DNA of 28,927 bases from Armatimonadota bacterium (GTDB lineage Bacteria > Armatimonadota > JAAZEB01): NCBI GenBank assembly GCA_012841485.1, contig DUUU01000354.1:1-28927 (forward strand), given 5' to 3'. The notes under the pieces were generated by a model, which was not told where the DNA came from, searched no databases, and saw only the letters and a list, made by a program, of their open reading frames with translations. The translations under genes and the position numbers were made by a program. This document shows positions 1 through 8,506 of the stretch, one piece after another (positions within the stretch are counted from its first letter, which is position 1; every line of letters begins with the position of its first letter).

Positions 1-1161
1 CCCCTGCCGGTGCGCGAGCAGATCGAGGTGGTGGGCCACGCCGTGCGCGCGATGTACCTCTATAGCGCCATGGCGGATCTGGCGGGCGAGACGAGTGATG
101 CCGAGCTCCTGGCCGCGTGCGAGCGCCTTTGGGAGAATGTAACGCTGCGGCGGATGTACCTGACGGGCGGCATCGGTCCGACGCGCGCCAACGAAGGCTT
201 CACTTTCGACTATGACCTGCCCAATGAGACTGCCTATGCCGAGACATGCGCGGCAATCGGACTCGTCTTCTGGGCGCATCGCATGCTGCAGCTCGACTGC
301 GATTCGCGCTATGCCGACGTGATGGAGCGGGCGCTCTATAACGGCGTGATCAGCGGCGTCTCGCTCGATGGCGAGCGGTTCTTCTACGAGAACCCCCTTG
401 CCAGCCTGGGGAATCACCACCGCCAGCCGTGGTTTGGGTGCGCGTGCTGCCCGCCCAACATCGCCCGCCTCCTCGCCTCGTTGGGACAGTATGTCTACTC
501 CGAGGGCGAAGGCGGCGTGGCCGTGCATCTGTACATCGCCGGGAGCGCGCGCCTGCGATTGAATGGCGCGCTGGTCACGCTCCGGCAGGAGACGGAGTAC
601 CCCTGGGATGGCCGCGTGACACTTGGCCTGGAGGTGGAAGAGCCGGCGCGGTTCACATTGCGCCTCCGCATTCCCGGATGGTGCCGGGGCGCGGCAGCGC
701 GCGTCAATGGTGAGCCGGTCGATCTTTCGGGCAGAGTGGTGAAAGGCTATGCCTGCCTGGAGCGCGAGTGGCGAAACGGCGACCGCGTCGAGCTAGAGCT
801 GCCGATGCCGGTGGAGCGCGTCTACGCCCATCCAGAGGCGCGCCAGGATATCGGGCGCGTGGCGCTGCAGCGCGGCCCCCTCGTCTACTGCCTGGAGGAT
901 GTGGACAATCCCGTCCCGGTGCAGCGGGTGATACTGCCTGCCGATGCCGAGTTCAGCGTCCGCTTTGAGGAGGGCATGCTGGACGGAGTGGTGATGCTCA
1001 CTGGCCCGGCTGTGGCGGTCTCAGACGAGGGGTGGGAGGGTGCCCTCTATCGGGCGCAATGCCCGGCGCGCGTGCCGATTACCGTGTGCGCCGTGCCCTA
1101 TTGCGTTTGGGACAACCGCGCCCCTGGGCGCATGGCCGTCTGGCTTCCTGAATGCGCGTGA
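1..1161 (+). CDS. Glycoside hydrolase family 127 (beta-L-arabinofuranosidase), 5'-truncated by window edge
   Basis: The reading frame is open from base 1, so the gene begins outside the window; 386 codons remain of a family usually about 600-650 residues long. GH127 enzymes (HypBA1 type) release L-arabinofuranose from beta-linked arabino-oligosaccharides with a zinc-bound cysteine nucleophile. Counting from the GTG at base 10, the sequence shows the probable acid/base Glu62 (ANEGF), Glu78 and Cys80 (AETC), and the Cys146-Cys147 pair in CACCPPN. Glu62 and Glu78 are 16 residues apart, as are Glu322 and Glu338 of HypBA1. All four zinc ligands and the nucleophile are therefore present, so the enzyme looks active. 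The C-terminal half is the beta-rich region that follows the (alpha/alpha)6 barrel. It ends convergently with the next gene. Family assignment is confident; the exact substrate is not known. Confidence 0.92.
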   Translation, partial: PLPVREQIEVVGHAVRAMYLYSAMADLAGETSDAELLAACERLWENVTLRRMYLTGGIGPTRANEGFTFDYDLPNETAYAETCAAIGLVFWAHRMLQLDCDSRYADVMERALYNGVISGVSLDGERFFYENPLASLGNHHRQPWFGCACCPPNIARLLASLGQYVYSEGEGGVAVHLYIAGSARLRLNGALVTLRQETEYPWDGRVTLGLEVEEPARFTLRLRIPGWCRGAAARVNGEPVDLSGRVVKGYACLEREWRNGDRVELELPMPVERVYAHPEARQDIGRVALQRGPLVYCLEDVDNPVPVQRVILPADAEFSVRFEEGMLDGVVMLTGPAVAVSDEGWEGALYRAQCPARVPITVCAVPYCVWDNRAPGRMAVWLPECA

Positions 1162-1170
1162 GCCGTTGGA

Positions 1171-1192
1171 GAGGCGCGCGTGCGCGCGCCTC
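1171..1192. terminator. Perfect hairpin between convergent genes
   Basis: GAGGCGCGCG, a TG loop, then CGCGCGCCTC: a 10-bp perfect stem between the GH127 stop (1161) and the stop of the convergent gene (1191). No T-tract follows on either strand, so it may be a bidirectional terminator or a structural barrier. Its position supports 1191, not 1021, as the true end of the minus-strand gene. Confidence 0.5.
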
Positions 1193-2310
1193 ATGCCCTG
1201 CCCCACTCCACCGCGGCCTCGATGAAGGCGAGGTAGTTCTCGACCACCTTGGGATCCAGGGTGGGGGTGAAGGGCGATGCGGTGGGACACAGGATGAAGC
1301 CACCGCCCGGCGCGCCGTCCTCGATTGCGCGGCGGACCAGATCCCGGATCTCGGGGGGGGGTGAACGAGTAGAGGTCCCAGATCTGGATGTTTCCCTCCA
1401 GGCAGACGCGGTTGCCGATGCGCCGTTTCGCGTCCGCGAGGGGCACATCGCCGAGGGGAGGCGCTTCGATTGGGTGGAGGCAATCGCACCCGATGGCAGG
1501 GAACTCCTCCAGGATGGCATCCATCGGGCCGTGGCAGTGGATGTGCATCAGGCAGCCATACCGGTGCAGGAGCTCCGCGATCGGCTGCTCCAGGCACATG
1601 CCCCACTCCCGGAAGTCTCGGGGCGACTGGAGCGGCGGGCCGATATACTCCTCTCCCGTGAAGCCGAAAACGCCGCGGACGCCGGCTTCCAGGAGGGCGC
1701 GCACCAGGTCGTACACGCGCTCGGCGAAGAGGCCCATCACCCGGGAGATGAGCGCGCGCTCCTCAATGCTCCAGATTGCCAGCCGCTCGGATCCCAGAAG
1801 CATGTGCGTATAGGTGGCGGGGTTGTTCAGGCCGGTGATGACGAGAGCGCGCTCGCCAAGCTGACGTTCCAGCTCGAAGAAGGGGGTTGCATCCACCTTC
1901 ACGGGCTCGTAGGGAAGCGAGAGGAAGCGCTCGACATCTTCGAGCGTTTCGATCCAGAAGCGCGTGGTAAGCCCGGGCATCCCCGAGCGGCTGATATGGC
2001 GCTCGCGGGTGAGCGGGCCCAGGGGCGTGCGCAGAGTGATCCGCTGGATATCCCAGTCGCCTGCGGGGATGAGCGTCGTTTCGGTCTCCAGAGGGGCCGC
2101 GGAGAGGAAGAAGCCTTGCGGGGGCGACCAGCTGGCGACGAGGTCGCCATGCGTGGCGACTGCCTGGATCACGGGGGCATAGGAGGGGTGGCGGGTGCTC
2201 ACCCACTGCTCATTCCAAACGGGCACGCCGCGCACATGGAGGGGGACGCGGTCGGGCTGTTCCCGGCGCATCGCAGTTAGCAGTCGCTCGCGGGGTGTCA
2301 TCTGTGGCAT
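1191..2310 (-). CDS. Uroporphyrinogen decarboxylase-superfamily protein, interrupted by a +1 frameshift
   Basis: The start MPQMTPRERLLTAMRREQPDRVP is typical of URO-D-superfamily proteins, which include uroporphyrinogen decarboxylase and corrinoid methyltransferases. A GGAGG lies 8 nt upstream of the ATG. The interior shows MHIHCHGPMDAI and CDCLHPIEAPPLGD, typical of the non-HemE branch. In the given sequence the frame is lost in a run of nine G (1353-1361; C on the coding strand). Removing one base changes ...SFTPPRDPG to ...SFTPPEIRDLVRRAIEDGA and restores a normal C-terminus ending EWGRA at 1191, giving 372 residues. Without correction the frame runs to 1021 with low-complexity sequence and overlaps the GH127 gene by 141 bp. 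The cause may be an assembly or sequencing indel, or a real frameshift. It is divergent from a second URO-D-like gene. The substrate is unknown; heme synthesis is unlikely for this subfamily. Confidence 0.8.
1353..1361. repeat. Nine-G homopolymer at the frameshift
   Basis: A run of nine G on the plus strand (nine C on the coding strand) lies exactly where the URO-D-like gene changes frame. Eight bases restore the frame. Such runs are prone to sequencing error and, in living cells, to slipped-strand mutation. Confidence 0.85.
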
Positions 2311-2494
2311 TGCTTGGACCTCCGCCGATGAGTTCGCTGGCGATGGACGTGTTTCCTTGCCCAGGGCGCCGGGGGGTCCATGCCGGCTGAGACCGGCGGT
2401 CCAGGAGAGTTGGTCGGGAGTGAATAGGTCGCGCGGGGGCTGCCCGTGCGAGGTGTTACTGACGCTGGTAGGCCGTCAGGGTAGGAGAGAGAAG

Positions 2495-3706
2495 ATGCCC
2501 GAGGAGCGAGAGTATCTGCGTGAACTGGCCCGGCGTGTGGCGGAGATCGCCGCGAGCCCGGAGAATGAGGCGATCTGCCGGCGCTGGCGGGACGTGAACG
2601 CGATGCGCCGGCCGGACCGCGCGCCGGTGTGGTGCCGTCCGGTGGGCGCCTGGGCGGAGCTCCTTCCGTCCGAGGCGCTCGTTTGCCAGGACCCCTGGAT
2701 GCGCATGGTCGAACGCGAGTTGCGCATGACGCTGATCAAGCACGACATCGGCGATGACACCCCGGTCGAGGGCACCTTTCCCGTGCCGGCGATCCTGGAG
2801 CGCGATCCCCTCAACACCTGGGGCGTGGAGATGAACCGCATTCCTCCCTCTCGTCCAGGGGGGGCCTGGGTCTACGATCCACCGCTGAAGAGCCTGGAGG
2901 ACATCGAGCGCCTGCGCCTGCCATCCGTGCGCCTGAGCAAAGAGCAGACGGAGGCCGCGCTTGCCCGAGCCCATGATCTCTTCGGCGATCTCCTACCGGT
3001 CCGGCTTGCCTGCGCGCCGCCTCTAAACGCGACAATCTGCACGATGGCTGCGGCCCTGCGTGGCCTGACCCAGTTGATGATCGATATGATCGAGAGCCCG
3101 GATTGGGTCCACCGCCTCATGGCGCATCTGCGCGATGGCGTCCTTCAGACGATGGATCAGGTGGAGGCGATGGGGCTGCTCTCGCCCAACAACGTGGGCG
3201 GGATGTTCTGCAGCGACCCCATCGGTCCCGATCCGGCCGGCGGGCCCCTCACCTACGCGAACCTCTGGGGGTGTGCCAACAGCCAGGAGTTCGATCCCGT
3301 CTCCCCGGCGATGTGGGAGGAATTCCTCCTCCAGTACCAGAAGCCGATCCTGGAGCGGTTTGGCCTGACGGCCTACGGCTGTTGCGAGAACCTGACGGAG
3401 AAGATCGACGGGGTGCTCTCTATTCCGAACCTGCGCCTCTTCGTCTGTAGCGCGTGGACCGATCTCGACCGGGTGATCGAGCGCGTCGCCGGGCGGCACG
3501 TCATCATGTGGCGGCAGAAGGCGAGCGCGGTAGTCTTCCCGGAGGATCCGGAGGAGCTGCGGCGCGATCTGGAAGCGGGGATGCGCCAGTTGCAGGGATG
3601 CCACTACCAGGTGGTCCTCCGCGAGTTGCAGACGCTCGCCGGCCATCCGGATCGCCTCCACGTCTGGAGCCGGCTTGCGATTGAGACGGCTGAGAAGTAT
3701 GCTTGA
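2495..3706 (+). CDS. Uroporphyrinogen decarboxylase-superfamily protein (second, divergent copy)
   Basis: 403 residues from the ATG at 2495 (MPEEREYLRELARRVAEIA), which is preceded by AGGAGAG at a suitable distance. The frame stays open upstream to 2195, but that part overlaps the divergent gene and reads as low-complexity Arg/Ser/Gly sequence, so it was excluded. The body shows features of the URO-D-like TIM-barrel proteins found in sugar-use loci: VEGTFPVPAI, WGVEMNRIP, YDPPLKSLEDIERLRLP, YGCCENLTEKID and IPNLRLFVCSAWTDLD. The CCEN and VCSAW cysteines could be metal ligands, as in corrinoid methyltransferases, but that is inference. It is only distantly similar to the neighbour at 1191-2310. 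A role in heme synthesis is unlikely. The exact reaction is unknown. Confidence 0.83.
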   Translation: MPEEREYLRELARRVAEIAASPENEAICRRWRDVNAMRRPDRAPVWCRPVGAWAELLPSEALVCQDPWMRMVERELRMTLIKHDIGDDTPVEGTFPVPAILERDPLNTWGVEMNRIPPSRPGGAWVYDPPLKSLEDIERLRLPSVRLSKEQTEAALARAHDLFGDLLPVRLACAPPLNATICTMAAALRGLTQLMIDMIESPDWVHRLMAHLRDGVLQTMDQVEAMGLLSPNNVGGMFCSDPIGPDPAGGPLTYANLWGCANSQEFDPVSPAMWEEFLLQYQKPILERFGLTAYGCCENLTEKIDGVLSIPNLRLFVCSAWTDLDRVIERVAGRHVIMWRQKASAVVFPEDPEELRRDLEAGMRQLQGCHYQVVLRELQTLAGHPDRLHVWSRLAIETAEKYA

Positions 3707-3836
3707 GTGTGCGAGCGAAGCGTGCCCCCGGAGGACGTGAAGGCGTGATGGGAGAGGAAGCCGCCGCGAGCGGGCTTGCTGTTCCTTCCGGTTTCCAGGT
3801 CTTCAGGGGGAAATGAGAGACCATAAAGGAGTATAG

Positions 3837-5216
3837 ATGCCGAAGATCACCTTGATCGGCGCGGGGAGCGTCGTCTTTGCAAAGAACATCCTGTCCGACT
3901 GCTTGTCTTATCCGGATCTGAGCGAGGGCACGTATGTGCTCTACGACATCGATGAGGAGCGCCTGCGCACGGCGGAGAAGATGGCGCGCCAGGTCGCCGC
4001 GGCCTGGAAGGCGAAGCCCACAATCATCGCCACCACCGACGCGGAGGAGGCATTGGAGGACGCCGACTACGCCGTCAACATGATCCAGGTAGGCGGCTAC
4101 GAGCCATGCACCGTCACCGACTTCGAGATCCCGAAGAAGTACGGGCTGCGCCAGACGATTGGCGATACTCTTGGGATCGGCGGCATCTTCCGGGCGCTGC
4201 GCACTATCCCCGTGATGCTCGAATATGCCGATATTATGGAGGCGGTCTGCCCCGACGTCACTTTCCTCAACTACGTCAACCCGATGGCGATGAACACGTG
4301 GGCGATGCTCGCCGGCACCGATATCAACACCATCGGCCTGTGCCATAGCGTGCAGAGCAGCTACCGCCACCTCTGCCAGGCCATTGGCGTCAACCCCGAC
4401 GAGGTGAACTACACCTGCGCCGGCATCAACCACATGGCGTTCTACCTGACGCTGGAGCATCACGGCGAGGATCTCTATCCGCGCATCTTCGAGAAGGTGG
4501 CCAGCCGCGAGTATTATCCGGACTGGGACCGCGTCCGCCTCGATATGATGCTGCGCATCGGCTACTACATCACCGAGTCGAGCGAGCACTTCAGCGAGTA
4601 TACCCCCTGGCACATCAAGCGCGACCGTCCGGATCTGATCGAGCAGTATAACATTCCACTGGATGAGTATCCGCGCCGGTGCGTCAACCAGAACGCGAGC
4701 TGGGCGAAGATGGCGGCGGACCTGGAAGCCGGCAAGGGGTTCGACTCGCTGCGCCGCACCTCTGAGTACGGCTCACGCATCATCCACGCCATGGAGACGG
4801 GCGAGCCAACGGTGATCCACGGCAACGTGCTCAACGACGGCCTGATCGATAACCTTCCCGAGGGGTGTTGCGTGGAGGTGCCGTGCCTGATCGACAAGAA
4901 TGGCATTCAGCCCATGAAGGTGGGCGAGCTGCCTCCGCATCTGGCGGCCATGAACCGCACGAACATCAACGTGCAGGAGCTGGTCGTACGCGCTGCCCTG
5001 GAGGAGTGCAAGACGTATGTCTACCATGCCGCCATGCTCGATCCGCACACCGGCGCCGAGCTGAGCCTCGACCAGATCTGGGCGCTCGTGGACGAGATGT
5101 TCGAAGCCCACGGCGACTGGATTCCCCTCATCAAGGACGAGTGCGGCTGCGAGTGCGACGGCGAATGCGATGACGAGTGTGACTGCGACTGCGACCACGA
5201 GTGCCGCGACGAGTAA
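3837..5216 (+). CDS. GH4 family NAD-dependent glycosidase (alpha-galactosidase/alpha-glucosidase-like) with Cys-acidic tail
   Basis: 459 residues; AAAGGAG lies 7 nt before the ATG. GH4 enzymes bind NAD+ and Mn2+ and cleave glycosides by an oxidation-elimination mechanism. Seen here: the Rossmann loop ITLIGAGSVVF (residues 4-14); TIGDTLGIGGIFRALRTIPV (107-126), typical of the MelA-like branch; Asn148-Pro149 (NPMAM); Cys169-His170 (GLCHSVQ); and Asn198-His199 (GINHMAFY). Cys169 and His199 are the expected metal ligands. The catalytic domain ends near residue 433. The last 26 residues (434-459) are unusual: eight Cys, fourteen Asp/Glu and one His, in CEC/CDC/CDCD patterns. This tail is not part of the usual GH4 fold. 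The gene lies downstream of the URO-D-like gene on the same strand with a 130-bp gap. The substrate anomer and sugar cannot be fixed from sequence. Confidence 0.9.
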   Translation: MPKITLIGAGSVVFAKNILSDCLSYPDLSEGTYVLYDIDEERLRTAEKMARQVAAAWKAKPTIIATTDAEEALEDADYAVNMIQVGGYEPCTVTDFEIPKKYGLRQTIGDTLGIGGIFRALRTIPVMLEYADIMEAVCPDVTFLNYVNPMAMNTWAMLAGTDINTIGLCHSVQSSYRHLCQAIGVNPDEVNYTCAGINHMAFYLTLEHHGEDLYPRIFEKVASREYYPDWDRVRLDMMLRIGYYITESSEHFSEYTPWHIKRDRPDLIEQYNIPLDEYPRRCVNQNASWAKMAADLEAGKGFDSLRRTSEYGSRIIHAMETGEPTVIHGNVLNDGLIDNLPEGCCVEVPCLIDKNGIQPMKVGELPPHLAAMNRTNINVQELVVRAALEECKTYVYHAAMLDPHTGAELSLDQIWALVDEMFEAHGDWIPLIKDECGCECDGECDDECDCDCDHECRDE

Positions 5217-5229
5217 GGTTCACTGTTCG

Positions 5230-5257
5230 GGGGTTCAGGGCACCCGCCCTGAACCCC
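5230..5257 (+). terminator. Hairpin downstream of the GH4 gene
   Basis: GGGGTTCAGGGC (5230-5241), loop ACCC, GCCCTGAACCCC (5246-5257): a perfect 12-bp stem starting 13 nt after the GH4 stop. It is followed by C-rich, not T-rich, sequence, so it is a probable but atypical terminator. Confidence 0.6.
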
Positions 5258-5756
5258 ACCCCCTTCCCCATCCATCGCCTCCCAGGTGCCCCACCATTTT
5301 CCGCCGGTGCCCGCTGGCTTTGCCCCTCAGATCAGACAGCATCCGCGTTTGTGGGCAAGGCTGGCGCGGCCGGCACCCAGGGTATAGTACCCACTCCAGC
5401 AGTAGTGCGGATCACTCCGCGGTGGTGACACTGAGACTGAGAGCCGCGGGTGCCAGAACCTGAGCTCACTCCGGGGGCCTCTCGAACTCATAGGCGTCTG
5501 GTGCCCACACTTCCTGGATGCTACCTCTTGGGAAGGAATCGAGGGACACATGAGCGTATGGAGGAGCATCCTCAATCACTCCCTGGTGCAAGAGCAGGGC
5601 AGTGTTTGTGTGGTATCAGTGGGGCACCCAGTGGCATGATAGTCTGCTCTTCTAGAACCTCGCTCGGTACGGTCTTTTGCAGTACTCCAGTGACCGCAGT
5701 TGAACGCTGATGCCCGGGTGGTACATGTTGGCGATCCTTGGGCAAGGGGAGACGAG
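5258..5756. other. Long intergenic stretch with no supported gene
   Basis: About 500 bp between the GH4 terminator and the Lon/TPR gene. Short open frames exist on both strands (for example 5450-5710 plus) but lack a ribosome binding site and family-like sequence. A small palindrome GGGTATAGTACCC lies near 5378-5390. No consensus promoter, tRNA or riboswitch was recognised. Confidence 0.5.
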
Positions 5757-8174
5757 ATGAGTATCGCACTGTATCGATGGCGTTCGTTGATCATTGCAGT
5801 GGTTCTGTCGGCGTTAGCACTGGTGACTACTGGGGGGATGTTACACGCCGAGGTGGGTGTAGTCCATTATATGAGCGTCTCAGGAAGCGGTGTGGGCCGG
5901 ATGGGTCGGTTGGATGCCATCGTAAAGCCAGGGACGGGCAACCACCGCGTGACTGGTATCTCGGAAAGACAGAAGGAGTCCTTTAGCTATGCCCTCACCT
6001 GGGTTGACTACCAGTTAGCGCGTTGTCGGCCACCGCGTTCTCTGAAAAGCCTTGATGTCCATGTGTATTTTGACAATATGGCGGTACCCAAAGATGGGCC
6101 CAGCGCGAGTGTTGCAATGGGTCTTGCTGTTCTCTCGGCGGCCACCGGCGCATCCATCCTGCCGGGCGTAGCCATCACAGGCGAGATCACACCGCGAGGA
6201 GGGATTGCTCCCGTCGGGGGTGTTTTCCAGAAGGTAACAGCTGCTCTCAAGGGCGGCGCCACGACCATCATCGTGCCCCGAGAGAACGCTAAAGACGTGC
6301 CACAGCCCTCGGATGCACATGCTGAGAATGTACTCATGATAGCTACCGACAGCATGGATGTCGCACTCAGCTATGCAATGGGCGAGAGTAGCGCTTGGGA
6401 CGAGCGCTACCGTTCTCGGGCCGCATTGCTGACGGAGTTCCTGGTGGCGCTGGCACAGGGGCAATTCGATGTCGCCGAACAGAAGAGCATCCAGATGCGG
6501 GCGCGATTTCCCGAGGATCTCTGGTTTCCAGTTACCACGCGCAAGCGAACGGTACGAGCACGCGTAGACCATGCTCTTGAACGTGCCAAGGAATTGACTG
6601 CGAAGGGAGACCTCGTTGGGGCGCAATCCCAGTTGGTGGAGGTCTCCCGTCGTGTAGGGGAAAACGCCGAAGTCATAGAGGCACTCCAAAAGGTCAAGAC
6701 ACTCATGGGTCGACCCGATTACGATGTCGGCAAGAGGGCTTTGGAAGGAGGCGATCTGGATACTGCCCACAAGGCCTTTACACGGGCTGTTCAGACGGCA
6801 CCGCATGAAGCAGCGTATCAAAGCGCTCTCAAGCAGGCCACGAACACTCTTGCGGAAGCCCAGTACACAGCAGGTATGCGTCATCTTGAGCAGCGGGAGT
6901 ATGCCAATGCCTACCGATGCCTGAAGCGAGCTTCGGAGCTGGCGCCTGACAACGCGGAGTGTCAGAAAGAGATGCTGCGCGCCCGCGTCCTCGCAGGCAA
7001 TGAGGCCGTGGCGGCCAATCCGGATGGTGCAGACGCACATCGGAAGCTCGCGGCCGCGCTACGGGCTTCTGGCCAGAAAGCAGAGGCCGTTGACGAGTAT
7101 CGCCTGGCCATTCGCCAGCAGCCCGACGATGGAGACCTGCGACATGAGTTGGTGAGCCTCTTGTTGGAACTCAACCAGTTGGGGCCAGCTGCGGAGGCAT
7201 TGCGCGAGGAGCTTGCTGTTCGCACAGGCGCGGCACGGCGACAGGCAGCGGCCGAGTTGGGTGGAAATGCCATCCCCGGTGATGCTGCCGGGTGGTTCAC
7301 ACGTGTGCGCGCCTTGTTGCGAAGTGGCAACGCCGCCGCCGCTGTGGCAGCGGCCAAGGAGGGCCTGGCGCGTTATCCCCACGCCATGCCTCTACACCGT
7401 GCGCTGGCACATGCCCTTATCGCGCAGGGCCGAAACTCAGAAGCAGTGTCGGAGTTCGCCGTAGTTCCTCCAGGGGGACCAAGTGCGGATTGGGTGATGG
7501 ATAGTGCTTGTCTAAGTGCCCAGCACGGGAACATAGAGAAGGCGAGACGCCAACTAGCGGATATGATACGTAGGGTTTCGGATACCGCTGGTCTCCGCGC
7601 GCTGCGCAGCCACTTCTCGACCCGGCCTGCCGGGAGTGACCAGGCATTCTCGGGGCTTCCCGACGGTGATCTATTGAGGTTTCTGCTCATGGCTCGCTAC
7701 AAGGCATTCGCTGGTGACCTGACGACAGCGAATGCGCTGGCCATGATATGCCTTAAGCGGGATCCCCTCTGGCATCCGGTTTACACAACACTAGCAACCA
7801 TCCTGCTTCTGGATAACAAACCGCAGCCTGCGCTCGTCGCGGTTGAATTCGCCTTGGCGCTTTCTCCCAACAACCGATGGGCGAAGAGCCTTGAAGCTCT
7901 TTGCCTGAGTGCAAGTGGGAGCCACGATACGGCCCTGCAGCGTTTTAACGAGATCCCCATAGCAGCGGGTATGCAAGCCCATCTCTCCTACACTGCCGCT
8001 TACCTGTATGAGAACATGGGCCTGCCTGACCGCGCCGAGCGTGAAGCGCCCAGCTTTCGACCGCTGCAGGCCGTGGGCATCAACATCGCTGCACGGAAGA
8101 CGCTCCCGAATGTCCTGGCGGCCCTGTCACGGTATGAAGACGATCTGATGCCTCCACTGATCACAGACTGGTAG
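5757..8174 (+). CDS. Exported Lon-type (S16) peptidase domain fused to TPR repeats
   Basis: 805 residues from the ATG at 5757 (MSIALYRWRSLIIAV), preceded by AAGGGGAG; an in-frame start at 5700 has no such site. Residues 1-31 look like a signal peptide or anchor (basic Arg, then a hydrophobic stretch, cleavage possible after MLHA). Residues about 35-200 match the Lon proteolytic domain: PKDGPSAS with catalytic Ser116 and GGVFQKVTAALKGG with catalytic Lys159, giving the Ser-Lys dyad. It also has ITGEITPRGGIAPVGG. No AAA+ ATPase domain is present. Residues about 280-790 are helical TPR-like repeats (for example GDLDTAHKAFTRAVQTAP, EYANAYRCLKRASELAPDN, GQKAEAVDEYRLAIRQQPDD). The likely role is ATP-independent proteolysis outside the cytoplasm, with TPRs for partner binding; that is inference. 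The codon third-position GC is lower than in neighbouring genes, which suggests a different history. Confidence 0.85.
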   Translation: MSIALYRWRSLIIAVVLSALALVTTGGMLHAEVGVVHYMSVSGSGVGRMGRLDAIVKPGTGNHRVTGISERQKESFSYALTWVDYQLARCRPPRSLKSLDVHVYFDNMAVPKDGPSASVAMGLAVLSAATGASILPGVAITGEITPRGGIAPVGGVFQKVTAALKGGATTIIVPRENAKDVPQPSDAHAENVLMIATDSMDVALSYAMGESSAWDERYRSRAALLTEFLVALAQGQFDVAEQKSIQMRARFPEDLWFPVTTRKRTVRARVDHALERAKELTAKGDLVGAQSQLVEVSRRVGENAEVIEALQKVKTLMGRPDYDVGKRALEGGDLDTAHKAFTRAVQTAPHEAAYQSALKQATNTLAEAQYTAGMRHLEQREYANAYRCLKRASELAPDNAECQKEMLRARVLAGNEAVAANPDGADAHRKLAAALRASGQKAEAVDEYRLAIRQQPDDGDLRHELVSLLLELNQLGPAAEALREELAVRTGAARRQAAAELGGNAIPGDAAGWFTRVRALLRSGNAAAAVAAAKEGLARYPHAMPLHRALAHALIAQGRNSEAVSEFAVVPPGGPSADWVMDSACLSAQHGNIEKARRQLADMIRRVSDTAGLRALRSHFSTRPAGSDQAFSGLPDGDLLRFLLMARYKAFAGDLTTANALAMICLKRDPLWHPVYTTLATILLLDNKPQPALVAVEFALALSPNNRWAKSLEALCLSASGSHDTALQRFNEIPIAAGMQAHLSYTAAYLYENMGLPDRAEREAPSFRPLQAVGINIAARKTLPNVLAALSRYEDDLMPPLITDW

Positions 8175-8506
8175 TAGAGAACCTCTATGGCTGAGCTTTT
8201 GAACTCGAAAGCAACGCGTTCGGACACTGAGCTCTCGGCCTGACCCAACCTGAAGGGTGCCAGGCGAATCGGTAGGCCAGCTTCACTCGCGCGTAGAAGA
8301 GTGATATACGGCGGGCCTGGGTCCGGCCCCGTGGAGTCCGGATCTCCTGTACGAGCCATGAGGTGGTACCCCTGGTTCTGAAGGAGAGTGCCCCGATAGG
8401 AAGGCGAGTCTTCCTACCACCTGCGGATCACCCAGCAATCTATGGCCAGGGTGCTACTGTGGCAGGCGGCAGCCATCGGTGCTCGCGTGTGGATTGAAGG
8501 AGCGGA
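8175..8506. other. Intergenic region with overlapping inverted repeats
   Basis: No gene was found in these 332 bp. AGGTGGTA (8361-8368) is complementary to TACCACCT (8415-8422), and TAGGAAG (8397-8403) to CTTCCTA (8410-8416). The two right-hand arms share bases 8415-8416, so the stems could compete. They lie about 85-145 bp before the HTH-thioredoxin gene. Chance is not excluded. Confidence 0.35.

Noticed and set aside
1021..1190. C-terminal part of the 429-residue minus-strand frame
   Set aside because: It results from the extra base in the nine-G run; it overlaps the GH127 gene and has no family similarity.
1249..2280. 343-codon open frame on the plus strand
   Set aside because: Antisense to the URO-D-like gene, with no domain and no ribosome binding site.
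2195..2494. 100-codon N-terminal extension of the second URO-D-like gene
   Set aside because: Low-complexity translation overlapping the divergent gene; a good ribosome binding site and family-like N-terminus are at 2495.
5378..5390. GGGTATAGTACCC as a promoter or operator
   Set aside because: Short palindrome with no -35 partner and far from the next start codon.
5450..5710. 86-codon open frame before the Lon/TPR gene
   Set aside because: No ribosome binding site, no family-like sequence; composition typical of intergenic DNA.
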